Source: Gammaproteobacteria bacterium
GTDB taxonomy: Bacteria > Pseudomonadota > Gammaproteobacteria > Nitrosococcales > Methylophagaceae
NCBI GenBank assembly: GCA_029882915.1
Contig: JAOUJZ010000004.1
Coordinates: 20,254-84,253 of the forward strand
Reading direction: 5' to 3'
Length of the DNA stretch: 64,000 nt
A program made the translations under genes and the position numbers. Of this stretch, positions 1 through 8,752 are shown piece after piece. Within the stretch, counting starts at the first letter, position 1. Each line of letters starts with the position of its first letter. The notes beneath the pieces are model-generated. The model saw only the letters and a list, made by a program, of their open reading frames with translations, ran no database searches and was not told the origin of the DNA.

Positions 1-1
1 C

Positions 2-1165
2 GAAGAAATGGATGGCGTATTTGATTTGCCATACAGTCGTGTTGCACATAAGCAATACGGTGACAAAAACATTCCTGCTTATGAAATGATCCGTTTTTCG
101 GTCAATATCATGCGAGGTTGTTTTGGTGGTTGTACCTTCTGTTCTATTACTGAACATGAAGGACGGATTATTCAAAGCCGATCTGAAGATTCGATCATTA
201 AAGAAGTGGAAGCCATTCGTGATACGACACCGGGCTTTACGGGTGTGATTTCAGATTTGGGTGGCCCGACAGCCAATATGTATCGGCTTGCATGTAAGAG
301 CGAAGAAATTGAAGCCAGTTGTCGTCGCTTGTCCTGTGTTTACCCTGGGATCTGTAAAAATCTTAATACAGACCACACGCCATTGATCAATCTTTATCGT
401 CGCGCTCGATCATTGCCGGGCATTAAAAAGATCTTGATTGCATCAGGATTACGATACGATCTAGCGGTGTTATCACCTGATTATGTCAAAGAACTGGTGA
501 CCCATCATGTTGGTGGTTATTTGAAAATCGCCCCTGAACACACGGAAGAAGGGCCGTTACATCAAATGATGAAGCCGGGTATTGGCACCTATGACAAGTT
601 TAAAGCTATGTTCGACAAGTACTCAAAAGCAGCTGGCAAAGAACAGTATTTGATTCCATATTTTATCGCTGCTCATCCAGGCACTACCGATAAGGATATG
701 ATGAATCTTGCCATCTGGCTGAAACGCAATGGTTTTCGCGCTGATCAGGTTCAAGCCTATTTGCCATCACCGATGTCAGCGGCTGCCGCTATGTATCACT
801 CGGGCAAAGACACCTTGCACAAAGTACGGCGCAAAGGTGGGGATATAGTGGTTCCTAAAGGCATTAAAGTCAGGCGTTTGCATAAGGCCTTTTTGCGTTA
901 CCACGATCCTGAAAACTGGCCGATGTTACGAGAAGCCTTGCAAAAAATGGGTCGAGCCGATTTGATTGGCAATGGTAAAAAACATTTGATTCCAGCATGG
1001 CAACCAGCAGGTACCGGCGGTCAGAGTGAAGGCAGTCGTGTCACTCGCAAAGCGAACAGACCTAATGGGGAAAAACTGTCTTCAAATGGAAAAAGTTTTC
1101 GTACTCAACATGTACGAAATTCAACGAAACCTAAGCCCAAAGCTGCTAAAAGAAATCGTCGTTAG
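2..1165 (+). CDS. YgiQ family radical SAM protein, 3' part only
   Basis: The reading frame is open to the left edge (codons before the ATG at 8 are in frame), so this is the C-terminal part of a longer gene; YgiQ proteins are usually 650-750 residues and about 390 are visible. The radical SAM cluster motif CFGGCTFC (CxxxCxxC) sits near residue 38 of the visible part. It is followed by a long radical SAM barrel and a basic, low-complexity tail ([12 protein letters not shown]). The family is a conserved radical SAM enzyme whose substrate is not established, so I give no specific reaction. The 3' end overlaps the convergent small gene by about 20 bases, so no terminator fits between them. Confidence 0.9.
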   Translation, partial: EEMDGVFDLPYSRVAHKQYGDKNIPAYEMIRFSVNIMRGCFGGCTFCSITEHEGRIIQSRSEDSIIKEVEAIRDTTPGFTGVISDLGGPTANMYRLACKSEEIEASCRRLSCVYPGICKNLNTDHTPLINLYRRARSLPGIKKILIASGLRYDLAVLSPDYVKELVTHHVGGYLKIAPEHTEEGPLHQMMKPGIGTYDKFKAMFDKYSKAAGKEQYLIPYFIAAHPGTTDKDMMNLAIWLKRNGFRADQVQAYLPSPMSAAAAMYHSGKDTLHKVRRKGGDIVVPKGIKVRRLHKAFLRYHDPENWPMLREALQKMGRADLIGNGKKHLIPAWQPAGTGGQSEGSRVTRKANRPNGEKLSSNGKSFRTQHVRNSTKPKPKAAKRNRR

Positions 1166-1397
1166 CATCAGCCAGCAGGTATAAGCGATCAAATTCCTGT
1201 TCCAGCGTGTTATTGGGTAGATCCTCACCAACACGGCTATACCAGTAACTGGCATTACCAAGATCGCCTTCTTCACGATGTAAATAGCCGTGAATCAGGC
1301 AGGCGAGTTCATCGTGATAATCCTGGATTAGCTGGTGTGCACCATTCCAGTCTCCCTGAGCGGCAAGATCCAGTGCTTCTATGTGTTCAGATGCCAT
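1146..1397 (-). CDS. Small conserved hypothetical protein, TPR-like
   Basis: This 83-residue acidic soluble protein has no signal peptide. The segment around [19 protein letters not shown] resembles a single helical TPR/Sel1-like repeat, so it may be a small helical adaptor; that is inference from residue pattern only. It converges on the ygiQ-type gene with an overlap of about 20 bases. Proteins of this size and pattern are common in gammaproteobacteria, but I do not recognise a named family or function. Confidence 0.65.
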   Translation of the reverse strand: MASEHIEALDLAAQGDWNGAHQLIQDYHDELACLIHGYLHREEGDLGNASYWYSRVGEDLPNNTLEQEFDRLYLLADANDDFF

Positions 1398-1507
1398 GAC
1401 TATGTCTCATAAATGATTGGACAATTGTATGGTAATACAGGAGTAGAATAAGGGGAAAGAGTGAAAGAGCGTTACAGTCTGGTTAAAAATAGTAATTTTG
1501 CAGATAT

Positions 1508-2842
1508 TTATTCGGATTTGGCCTGCTTCAATTGAACCCTTAAACCACCAAGTTTAGGGGATTGGTCCAACTGTAAGTCAAAGCGGTAAATCTCGGCAAT
1601 TTCTTTAACAATAGAAAGGCCAAGGCCATGCCCAGCAATGGATTCATCAACTCGTGATCCACGGGTAGTGATCAGCTTTAGTTGCTGCTCTGAGCATCCC
1701 GGGCCATCATCTTCAACTGTAATGGTAATCAATGGCTCAGTGATAATGTTACAGATGATGGTGCTTTTAGCCCACTTACAGCTGTTATCCAGTACATTTC
1801 CGAGCAGCTCTAACATGTCATGTCGGTCGGTATTAGCAAATGCCCCATCATCGACATGGCAATCAAACCTCAGATCTTTGTCGCGATAGATTTGTTGGAG
1901 CACTTTTATAAGATCAGGCAACTCCTTTGAAGGAATAAATTGCTGGCCGGGCGTGCCAGCTCCAGCAATACGGGCTCGAGTGAGCTCATGGTCAATAATT
2001 TGTTGCATACGAGTTGTATGTTCCTGCATTTCATCATGAACATCAGGAAGGTGTTTTATCTTTTCATTGTCAGATAGTTGAGTCATTAAATTCAATGGCC
2101 CTTTTAAAGTATGGGCCAGATTACCCAGGGCATTACGGGACCTTTCCAATCGTTGGGTCATGAGTGACAACAACTTGTTGACAGCAACGACAAGAGGTTT
2201 AATTTCATCAGGAACCTGTTCAGTCAAACGCCCTTGTTGACCATCCGATAATTGCTGTATTTCGACGTGGATTTGCTTTAGGGGACGGAAAGAATACTGA
2301 ACAATAACCCTTTGAATTAACAGCAGTAATAACAGTGCAAAAATGGCAATACTGATGAATATTGAGCTGTATGTTTTCAGTTGCTGATAAATAGGGCCAA
2401 CATCTTCTGCGATTGCAATGGTCAGGTTCTGCCCTTGCTTGTTATAAGTAGCTATATGAATCAGCAAAGATTGCTCATCAGGCCCTGTTTGGTGCAAGGT
2501 CTGAACCTGACCTAACGGTGGAGGGGAGAAGCTGAGTCTGGTATCCCAAAGTGAACGCGAGTGGAGTGGGGACTGTCCATTAACAAAAGTGACTTGATAA
2601 TAATGCCCGGAATAAGGTTGAGAATAGACCGTACCAAGTTTGGATTCTGTGAGAATCGGTTTTGCATTGGCATCAAACTGGATGGAAGCCAGAAGACTTT
2701 GACTGTCGTGCTCGGATCGTGAGGCAATAAAACTCTCAGTCAACTGTCGTACCACAGAGTATTGTGCCCAACCCAGAACTATCATTAACAAAATCAGACT
2801 GATAGCCAGACCGGCCTGTAGACGATGCTCAAGTGAATTCAT
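1508..2842 (-). CDS. Sensor histidine kinase (PhoQ/QseC-like) of cytochrome module 1
   Basis: This 444-residue inner-membrane kinase has transmembrane segments at about residues 10-28 and 158-182 flanking a periplasmic sensor of about 130 residues. A HAMP-like linker follows, then the phosphoacceptor box LAHTLKGPL with H244, and an ATPase domain with an N box (DNSCKWAK) and G boxes (DDGPG, GHGLGLSIV). The H box type with K-x-P is typical of PhoQ-like kinases. Its start overlaps the upstream regulator by 4 bases, so the pair is translationally coupled. Downstream of a cytochrome/PepSY cluster, it probably senses a redox or envelope signal; the ligand is unknown. Confidence 0.92.
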   Translation of the reverse strand: MNSLEHRLQAGLAISLILLMIVLGWAQYSVVRQLTESFIASRSEHDSQSLLASIQFDANAKPILTESKLGTVYSQPYSGHYYQVTFVNGQSPLHSRSLWDTRLSFSPPPLGQVQTLHQTGPDEQSLLIHIATYNKQGQNLTIAIAEDVGPIYQQLKTYSSIFISIAIFALLLLLLIQRVIVQYSFRPLKQIHVEIQQLSDGQQGRLTEQVPDEIKPLVVAVNKLLSLMTQRLERSRNALGNLAHTLKGPLNLMTQLSDNEKIKHLPDVHDEMQEHTTRMQQIIDHELTRARIAGAGTPGQQFIPSKELPDLIKVLQQIYRDKDLRFDCHVDDGAFANTDRHDMLELLGNVLDNSCKWAKSTIICNIITEPLITITVEDDGPGCSEQQLKLITTRGSRVDESIAGHGLGLSIVKEIAEIYRFDLQLDQSPKLGGLRVQLKQAKSE

Positions 2843-3507
2843 GCTGCAGGATCTTCAAACACATACCCTTGACCACGTCTTGTTTTGATAGTGTCCTTGC
2901 CTATTTTCTGTCGCAGTCGACTTATATGAACTTCAAGTACATTGCTTTCATGCTCTGAATCACCTTCGTATATGTGTTCGTTGAGTTGTGACTGAGAGAG
3001 TATTTTTCCAGATTTACTCATAAAATAACGCAATAAACGAAACTCCATCCCTGACAGTACAATGATTTCACCCGAGGGCAAAATAGCGTGCTGCCGTTCT
3101 TCATCCAGACTGATACCCGCTACTTTAAGTTGAACGCCGGTTCTTTCTTGACTGCGTCTAAGCAGTGCATCAATACGAGCAAGTAGCTCTTCAGTATGAA
3201 AGGGTTTACCAACATAGTCATCTGCACCAGCCTTTAAGCCTTCGACCCTTTCATGCCAGCCATCACGTGCAGTGAGTATAATTACAGGCAGAGCTATCTC
3301 CTGACTACGCCAGTTTTGCAAGACAGCAATGCCCGGTTTACCGGGAAGCCCCAGATCGAGAATGACACAATCATAGGGCTCTTCAAAACCTTGAAACTCA
3401 GCGTCAATACCGTTATCCACCAGATCAACAGCAAAACCTGCACGTTTCAACTCCCGTTTAAGGCGAGATCCAAGTCGAGGATCATCTTCAGCTAATAGTA
3501 ATCGCAT
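2839..3507 (-). CDS. OmpR/PhoB-family response regulator of module 1
   Basis: A 222-residue regulator. The receiver domain (residues 1-115) has the acidic pocket EDD at 7-9, phosphoacceptor D51 (VILDLGLP) and the conserved K in GKPF. The C-terminal winged-helix domain ends with RTRRGQGYVFEDPAA, the usual PhoB/OmpR wing. It overlaps the kinase gene by 4 bases and follows the PepSY gene by about 40 bases, so it is probably co-transcribed with the cytochrome genes upstream. It likely controls this operon, in the manner of autoregulated two-component systems; no operator was identified. Confidence 0.93.
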   Translation of the reverse strand: MRLLLAEDDPRLGSRLKRELKRAGFAVDLVDNGIDAEFQGFEEPYDCVILDLGLPGKPGIAVLQNWRSQEIALPVIILTARDGWHERVEGLKAGADDYVGKPFHTEELLARIDALLRRSQERTGVQLKVAGISLDEERQHAILPSGEIIVLSGMEFRLLRYFMSKSGKILSQSQLNEHIYEGDSEHESNVLEVHISRLRQKIGKDTIKTRRGQGYVFEDPAA

Positions 3508-3546
3508 GAGTTATGTCCATAGACGGTTAAATTAGGTACGGATAAA

Positions 3547-3846
3547 TTAGTCATCAATCAATTTCAGTTCCTGACCAGTTTTGGCATCGAACATAAGTTT
3601 GTGTACATGTCCCTGTTGATCGAGAAGCTCAACTTCATAGATCAGACGATCATCTTCCGGTTCCAGTTCTATCTCCAGTATTTGCCAATCACCATGCTGG
3701 CGTATAGATTGAAGCAGTGTTTCAAGGGACACAATCTTCCCACGTTCATGTAATGCTCTGGCACGATCATTATCATCATCTGAATACGCTGAAAATGAGG
3801 CCATCACAATTACGATTAGCCCAATTAAAAGGGAACCGAGTTTCAT
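3547..3846 (-). CDS. PepSY-domain periplasmic protein, module 1
   Basis: A 99-residue protein with an N-terminal signal sequence (MKLGSLLIGLIVIVMASFSA) and one PepSY-type domain. The pattern is a helix followed by strands (YEVELLDQQGHVHKLMFDAKTGQEL), ending in the characteristic D-x-x-T/S-G. PepSY proteins are periplasmic and often sit beside two-component systems and b-type cytochromes; they are thought to bind peptides or modulate a partner. The gene begins 3 bases after the diheme cytochrome stop, which implies tight coupling. A second gene of the same size and position occurs in the module at 42965. Confidence 0.82.
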   Translation of the reverse strand: MKLGSLLIGLIVIVMASFSAYSDDDNDRARALHERGKIVSLETLLQSIRQHGDWQILEIELEPEDDRLIYEVELLDQQGHVHKLMFDAKTGQELKLIDD

Positions 3847-3849
3847 TGT

Positions 3850-4413
3850 TTAGTTCCAGCCACGTCTGGATCCTGGAATTTTGATTTCACGCTCATTAAA
3901 TGATCCCTTATCTGCTTGACTGTGGCAGGCTATACAATTACTGAAGCTACCAATTTCAGGGTTGTTTTTAACCCGTGTTAGCGAAATCTCACGATGTTGT
4001 CGTTTAAAGTATAGCGTATCCGTAATTCGCAATGGCGCCTCATCTGGTGACAGCGAATTAGTAATTCTGCGAGACCGTTTGTAATTACTTAAATCAGCGG
4101 CATTTTTTACCAGATATCGCAAAAGACGAGCATGCGAATCTGGATCAAGCTCAGCATTGTCGCCAAAATGATCCTCTAAGCCTGACATGATCTTTACCCA
4201 TGAACGAGCAGGCAATAAGCCAGGTTGATACCCAAAATGACAGCTGGCACATTCGCTACGATAGAGTTCGTTATTAACAGGTGCAACATCTAATCGTGAT
4301 GCTTTTGACCAGCCTGTAATACCGCCAGATTCTTCGCCACTTCCACTACAATATACAAGTGAGGCAAAGATTGAACCAGTGATAAAGGTACCTATAAGCA
4401 GTGTTTTTTTCAT
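3850..4413 (-). CDS. Diheme cytochrome c (DHC type)
   Basis: A 187-residue exported cytochrome with two haem-binding motifs, CASCH at residues 55-59 and CIACH at 160-164. The N-terminal hydrophobic segment (residues 1-21) is followed by a Cys that could be a lipidation site (LVYCSG), although the lipobox is not perfect. A good ribosome site (GAGGA) precedes the ATG. In Rhodobacter sphaeroides the diheme DHC is encoded next to SHP and a cytochrome b and acts as electron donor to SHP; the same trio occurs here. I infer a short periplasmic electron chain from the membrane cytochrome b through DHC to SHP. Confidence 0.85.
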   Translation of the reverse strand: MKKTLLIGTFITGSIFASLVYCSGSGEESGGITGWSKASRLDVAPVNNELYRSECASCHFGYQPGLLPARSWVKIMSGLEDHFGDNAELDPDSHARLLRYLVKNAADLSNYKRSRRITNSLSPDEAPLRITDTLYFKRQHREISLTRVKNNPEIGSFSNCIACHSQADKGSFNEREIKIPGSRRGWN

Positions 4414-4437
4414 GATGAAGTCCTCAACGTCAATTCT

Positions 4438-4842
4438 TTATTGTTTACTTAGAAAAAGAAGCATGTCGCCTTTTTCTTGAGCTGTGCATTCACGCCCCCA
4501 CGTCCATTTACAGTTACGACGGAACCATTTTTCTATTTTCTCCTGATCGGTGAATCGTTTTGGGTTGGCGGTCGGTGACATGGGCTTTATCGTCTTGCCG
4601 GTTTTAATGTGTTTGCCAGTGGTGTTGAAATCATTACCGTGACAGCTGGCACAACTACGAGTGACGGGACTCTTTGAATGAATAATTTCATTATTCCAAA
4701 GAGTTTTTCCAGCATCGACACTGAATTCGCCAGCACCTTGTGATTGATAACCCTGTAGCGTCGTGTCAACCACTTCAGTTGCAAATACGGGGCTTTGGAG
4801 TGTTATAAACATTCCTGTTAGTAACAAAATATATTTAGGCAT
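4438..4842 (-). CDS. SHP-like monohaem cytochrome c (DUF1924)
   Basis: A 134-residue exported protein: signal peptide to about residue 21 (SPVFA), haem motif CASCH at 64-68, then the segment RRNCKWTWGRECTAQEKGD with two further cysteines (C111, C119) placed to form a disulfide. This tail is typical of DUF1924 / sphaeroides haem protein, which binds oxygen or nitroxyl through an unusual Asn haem ligand. I cannot prove the Asn assignment from sequence alone. AAGGAAA lies upstream of the ATG. Its neighbours (cytochrome b upstream, diheme cytochrome c downstream) match the known shp locus. Confidence 0.82.
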   Translation of the reverse strand: MPKYILLLTGMFITLQSPVFATEVVDTTLQGYQSQGAGEFSVDAGKTLWNNEIIHSKSPVTRSCASCHGNDFNTTGKHIKTGKTIKPMSPTANPKRFTDQEKIEKWFRRNCKWTWGRECTAQEKGDMLLFLSKQ

Positions 4843-4872
4843 AGCAATTTCCTTAAATGGTGGAGACGAATA

Positions 4873-5448
4873 TTATTTTTCTTCATCTTTGTAGCCGGTA
4901 AACATGGCGCGTACGAGGTTCTCTCTGTGAGAGATACTGGCTGCAATCACCCCCAGAACATGCAGCCCCACAAGTATTAATGTGAAATTGGCAAAGAATT
5001 CGTGTATGTCTTCAGCTTCGTCATAAATAAAGTCTGGAACAGTCTGCATGAGGTTAACCAGGGGCCCAGACAATTCTTCTGTGGCATAGGCCATAAGACC
5101 GGTGAGTGTGGTGATGGCGAGACTCACTAGCAAGGCGATAACCATCGCGCCGCCAGCAGGATTGTGCCCGAGATAGCGTTTCGCTCGGTTATAGAAAATG
5201 TCTTTAAGATAACTGGCAATAACGCTGGGTTTACAGACAAAGTCAGTGAAGCGGGCATGTCGAGTGCCAATCAGACCCCATATGACACGAAACACGATCA
5301 AGCCGATAATGGTATAGCCGGCATAGGCGTGAAGAGTCATGAAATCATCTTCGGTCAGGTATGCGATTAGAAAGTAGGAAACCAATGTCCAGTGAAAAAT
5401 TCTGACTGCGGGGTCCCATACTTTGATTTGTTGGTTAGTGTTCATCAT
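4873..5448 (-). CDS. Cytochrome b561-type membrane protein
   Basis: A di-haem b-type membrane cytochrome of about 192 residues with four predicted transmembrane helices and haem-ligand histidines in the first (IFHWTLV), second (LHAYAGYTIIG) and last helices (GLHVLGVIA). The ORF track starts at 5517. I prefer the ATG pair at 5448/5445 because AGGAGA lies just upstream and the protein then begins MNTNQQIKVWDP, the usual start of the family. The extra 23 residues would contain no conserved sequence. It is first in the minus-strand operon and would pass quinol electrons to the diheme cytochrome and SHP (inference from the shp operon type). Confidence 0.9.
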   Translation of the reverse strand: MMNTNQQIKVWDPAVRIFHWTLVSYFLIAYLTEDDFMTLHAYAGYTIIGLIVFRVIWGLIGTRHARFTDFVCKPSVIASYLKDIFYNRAKRYLGHNPAGGAMVIALLVSLAITTLTGLMAYATEELSGPLVNLMQTVPDFIYDEAEDIHEFFANFTLILVGLHVLGVIAASISHRENLVRAMFTGYKDEEK

Positions 5449-5609
5449 ATCTCTCCTGATGTTGTTTGGTGACATCATAGCTATCAAAGATGAAATGAAG
5501 CTGAAAACACACAACACAATGTAAAATTTTATTGTGAATTTTTTCTGTTCTTAAGTTGGATTGAACTATAATGAACGGCTGTAATCATTGACCGATGTTG
5601 TGTTATTGA

Positions 5610-6302
5610 ATGAATATTCTTGCTTTAGATACCTGTACTGAATCATGTTCTGCTGCCTTGCTTTATCAAGGTCAGTTGTATGAATTAACCGAAGGGACTC
5701 AACGGGGTCATTCCGACATGATTCTGGGTATGATGGACGCACTTTTCGAGCAGGCTGGAACTTCTATTTCATCTATTGATGCAGTGGCTTTTGGTAGAGG
5801 ACCGGGATCATTTACTGGTGTACGTGTGGGTGTAGGTGTTGCACAAGGTATTGCATACGCTCGTGATGTGCCTGTCATTCCTGTCTCATCATTGGCCGCT
5901 CTGGCTCAAGATGCTGTCGATACACTGAATGTTGAACAGGTGGCAGTGGCAATGGATGCTCGAATGGGTGAAATATATTGTGCCAGTTATCACTGTGAAG
6001 ACGGACTGGTTCATTTGCTGGATCAGGAGCGTGTTTGCCCACCAGAACAGTTTATTCCAGAATCAGACCAACAATGGGTTGGCGTAGGATCAGGTTGGAG
6101 TGAGTATGACTCAATATTACGACAAAACTTTTCGGGCAACTTAGCTCAAGTCAGTGTTGAACACTACCCTCAGGCATCGAGCATCATCAAGTTGGCTCAA
6201 CGTGAAATAGCCGCTGGGCGACTATTACCGGCAGAGCAGGCATTGCCTGTTTATTTACGAAATAATGTAGCCAAAAAAAGGGCGAACAGTAGCCATGCAT
6301 AA
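5610..6302 (+). CDS. tsaB: tRNA threonylcarbamoyladenosine biosynthesis protein TsaB
   Basis: A 230-residue ASKHA-fold protein. It begins [17 protein letters not shown] and contains [19 protein letters not shown], both diagnostic of TsaB. TsaB is the non-catalytic scaffold of the TsaBDE complex, which places the threonylcarbamoyl group on A37 of ANN-decoding tRNAs. The length matches the E. coli protein (231). The gene overlaps cmoA by 8 bases, giving a three-gene tRNA-modification operon. The divergent spacing to the cytochrome b gene (about 160 bases) should hold both promoters. Confidence 0.96.
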   Translation: MNILALDTCTESCSAALLYQGQLYELTEGTQRGHSDMILGMMDALFEQAGTSISSIDAVAFGRGPGSFTGVRVGVGVAQGIAYARDVPVIPVSSLAALAQDAVDTLNVEQVAVAMDARMGEIYCASYHCEDGLVHLLDQERVCPPEQFIPESDQQWVGVGSGWSEYDSILRQNFSGNLAQVSVEHYPQASSIIKLAQREIAAGRLLPAEQALPVYLRNNVAKKRANSSHA

Positions 6303-7026
6303 ACCAGACAAACTTTATGCATCACCGCTTGATGACTTGATTGATTTTCGTTTTGATGAGCGAGTAGTGAATGTCTTCCCTGATATGATTCAACGCTCGG
6401 TGCCTGGTTATGGCACTATCATTTCAACCATTGGTATTCTGGCAGCCAGATATGCTCAGCCCAATAGTCATTGTTATGATTTAGGTTGCTCATTAGGCGC
6501 TGCAACGTTATCTATGCGTGCCCGTATCAACCAGCCAGGTTGTGACATTATTGCTGTCGATAATTCAGCTGCAATGATTGAACGTGGTCAACAAATTCTT
6601 GCTTCAGATTCAACATCAGATGTTCCGGTAACCCTACTATGTGCTGATATACAGGACGTTGCGATTGAAAAGGCATCGGTTGTTGTGATGAATTTTACCT
6701 TACAGTTTATTCCCCTTGAGGATCGTCTGGCCCTGATAGAACGGATTTATCAAGGATTAAAGCCGGGTGGAGTGTTGATATTATCTGAAAAAATTGCATT
6801 TGAAGATCCGCAACAACAGAACTTTCAGACCGCTATTCATCATGATTTTAAACGTGCCAATGGCTATAGCGACCTGGAAATCAGCCAAAAAAGGACTGCA
6901 CTGGAAAACGTGCTGATTCCGGAAACCTTATCCAGCCACCAACAGCGTTTGCATGCAGCTGGATTTGGTTTTAGTGATATCTGGTTTCAATGTTTTAATT
7001 TTGTTTCATTGGTTGCCATTAAATGA
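6295..7026 (+). CDS. cmoA: Carboxy-S-adenosyl-L-methionine synthase CmoA
   Basis: A 243-residue class I methyltransferase fold with the SAM-binding loop [14 protein letters not shown] and the acidic strand end IIAVDNS. CmoA converts SAM and prephenate to carboxy-SAM, the donor for the uridine-5-oxyacetate modification at U34 of tRNA. The length fits the family (about 247). It overlaps tsaB by 8 bases and cmoB by 4, so the three are almost certainly co-translated. Confidence 0.97.
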   Translation: MHKPDKLYASPLDDLIDFRFDERVVNVFPDMIQRSVPGYGTIISTIGILAARYAQPNSHCYDLGCSLGAATLSMRARINQPGCDIIAVDNSAAMIERGQQILASDSTSDVPVTLLCADIQDVAIEKASVVVMNFTLQFIPLEDRLALIERIYQGLKPGGVLILSEKIAFEDPQQQNFQTAIHHDFKRANGYSDLEISQKRTALENVLIPETLSSHQQRLHAAGFGFSDIWFQCFNFVSLVAIK

Positions 7027-7994
7027 GTGGCTATCGTTCGTTGTATAAACAGCTTGACGATATGGGGCTGACGGAATGGTCACAGCAGTTGCAACAGATT
7101 ATTCCAGCAAAACTAAGTGCCGATACTCACGGAAAAATGAAAGTATGGCAAGCGGCATTGAACTCATTACCTGAAATAACACCCTCATCTATTGAGCTGA
7201 AAGATAAAGTTAAAATAGGGACGGCAGATGATCTGGCATGTATTGATCGAAATCTGTTTATCGAACAATTAAAGACCTTTCATCCTTGGCGTAAAGGACC
7301 CTATGAACTGTTTGGTGTTGATATTGATACTGAATGGCATTCAGACTGGAAATGGGATCGCCTGTTACCGCATATTCAACCTTTAGCAGGCAGGAAAGTG
7401 CTGGACATTGGTGGGGGCAACGGCTATCACGGTTGGCGAATGTTGGGTGAAGGAGCCGATTTGGTGCTAGGCATCGACCCAACATTGATTTTTGTCATGC
7501 AATACCTTTTTATGCAAAGGTATATTGGTGATAGTAATCATTATGTCCTGCCATTGGGTATTGAAGACCTGCCTGATAACTTAGCCTGTTTTGATACCGT
7601 TTTTTCAATGGGCGTGTTGTATCATCGACGTTCGCCGTTAGATCATCTATTAGATCTACGATCCTGTTTGCGTTCTGGTGGTGAACTGGTGTTAGAAACA
7701 TTGATTATAGATGGCGAACATGGCGATGTATTAATGCCAGAAGAGCGTTATGCAAAAATGCGAAATGTGTGGTTTATCCCATCTCAATCAACCATGGAGT
7801 TGTGGTTACGTCGCTGTGGTTTTAAAAACGTGGGATGTGTGAATAGTACTATCACCAGTTTGGATGAGCAGCGACAGACGGACTGGATGCATTTTGAGTC
7901 CTTAGCTGATTTTCTTGACCCACAAGACAAGACGAAAACCATCGAAGGCTATCCTGCACCACTACGAGCCATATTCACTGCTATCGCGCCATAA
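7023..7994 (+). CDS. cmoB: tRNA U34 carboxymethyltransferase CmoB
   Basis: A 323-residue enzyme, the same length as E. coli CmoB, with the SAM motif [17 protein letters not shown] and the family segment [14 protein letters not shown]. It transfers the carboxymethyl group from carboxy-SAM to 5-hydroxyuridine at position 34. It is last in the tsaB-cmoA-cmoB operon, with a strong hairpin terminator starting at its stop codon. Confidence 0.97.
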   Translation: MSGYRSLYKQLDDMGLTEWSQQLQQIIPAKLSADTHGKMKVWQAALNSLPEITPSSIELKDKVKIGTADDLACIDRNLFIEQLKTFHPWRKGPYELFGVDIDTEWHSDWKWDRLLPHIQPLAGRKVLDIGGGNGYHGWRMLGEGADLVLGIDPTLIFVMQYLFMQRYIGDSNHYVLPLGIEDLPDNLACFDTVFSMGVLYHRRSPLDHLLDLRSCLRSGGELVLETLIIDGEHGDVLMPEERYAKMRNVWFIPSQSTMELWLRRCGFKNVGCVNSTITSLDEQRQTDWMHFESLADFLDPQDKTKTIEGYPAPLRAIFTAIAP

Positions 7995-8032
7995 AAAAAG
8001 CCACAGTACATGTCTTATACTGTGGCTTTTTT
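7994..8032. terminator. Bidirectional rho-independent terminator
   Basis: A perfect 9-bp stem (GCCACAGTA / TACTGTGGC) around a 9-base loop is flanked by A and T runs on both sides. It can stop cmoB on the plus strand and the small secreted-protein gene (ending at 8064) on the minus strand. Confidence 0.92.
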
Positions 8033-8063
8033 GTCATTGCGATCAATATTGATGATGCAATAT

Positions 8064-8444
8064 TTAATTCATAGAATCCATATCTAACTGTGCAATCCAG
8101 TGACCTTCATAATTCATACAAGAATTCAGTTCTTTTTCCTCAGTAACTGAATTGTGTTTAACGGTCAGGTCATAGCTGATGCAAGGACGAAGATCCTGAC
8201 TATAGTGTTGGCCAATTTTCAATTCATAGTGTGTTGTAGTGTCAATATTGTACCAAGTGTTCAATGCACCAGTCGGCTGTGATGACAGAATATCCTGCGT
8301 TCTATTTAAATCAGAAATGGTCATCACGGTGCCTGCGTCGATTCCTGCTTCAACGCCAGCAAGTAGTTCTACTGGTGATTCTGATGCATTGATGCTCATT
8401 GATAAAACAGAACCGAATAAGGTTAAAGCTATTAATTTTTTCAT
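8064..8444 (-). CDS. Small secreted protein, possibly RT0821/Lpp0805-like
   Basis: A 126-residue protein with a clear signal peptide ([20 protein letters not shown], cleavage near ASE). The C-terminal half has two cysteines in a pattern, RPCISYDLTVKH...LNSCMNYEGHWIAQL, that resembles the C-terminal domain of the RT0821/Lpp0805 surface-protein group. This is a weak pattern match rather than a firm family call. AAGGA lies upstream of the ATG with a slightly long spacing. The gene is near and divergent from the orphan hybrid kinase, so a functional link is possible but unproven. Confidence 0.7.
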   Translation of the reverse strand: MKKLIALTLFGSVLSMSINASESPVELLAGVEAGIDAGTVMTISDLNRTQDILSSQPTGALNTWYNIDTTTHYELKIGQHYSQDLRPCISYDLTVKHNSVTEEKELNSCMNYEGHWIAQLDMDSMN

Positions 8445-8752
8445 TTAATTGTAGTTCCTTCTGGCCAGCTAACCGGGATAGTTAACAATACGAACAGAAT
8501 ACAGACCAGAACTAAAAAAGAAACGAGATAACCAACTAATTTTATCGGGAATTTATTCCTTAAGGTGAGAGTGAATATTTTCCCTGTAGGTATTAATAGT
8601 AAGAAAATCAGATTGGAAGAGATAGATCTCTTGCTAAAAGCTAGCGGTGCGTTATGATTGTCCTTGATGTAGTTAGAATGTTTAACTGAAGGGATTTGAT
8701 GCATGGCCATGAGAAAATCGGATTTTAAATTACGAATCAGCACAATCGTCAT
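8441..8752 (-). CDS. Doubtful ORF with one C-terminal transmembrane segment
   Basis: The ORF ends with a convincing membrane helix ([19 protein letters not shown]) and its TGA overlaps the ATG of the secreted-protein gene (ATGA), as in a coupled operon. Against it, the upstream half is low in structure, the ORF start lies inside the divergent kinase gene, and no good ribosome site precedes any in-frame ATG. It could be a small membrane protein with a non-standard start or a chance frame. Confidence 0.22.
   Translation of the reverse strand: MTIVLIRNLKSDFLMAMHQIPSVKHSNYIKDNHNAPLAFSKRSISSNLIFLLLIPTGKIFTLTLRNKFPIKLVGYLVSFLVLVCILFVLLTIPVSWPEGTTIK

Noticed and set aside
8042-8053. Palindrome ATCAATATTGAT
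   Set aside because: It is short and AT-rich, lies between a terminator and the 3' end of a gene, and could easily arise by chance.
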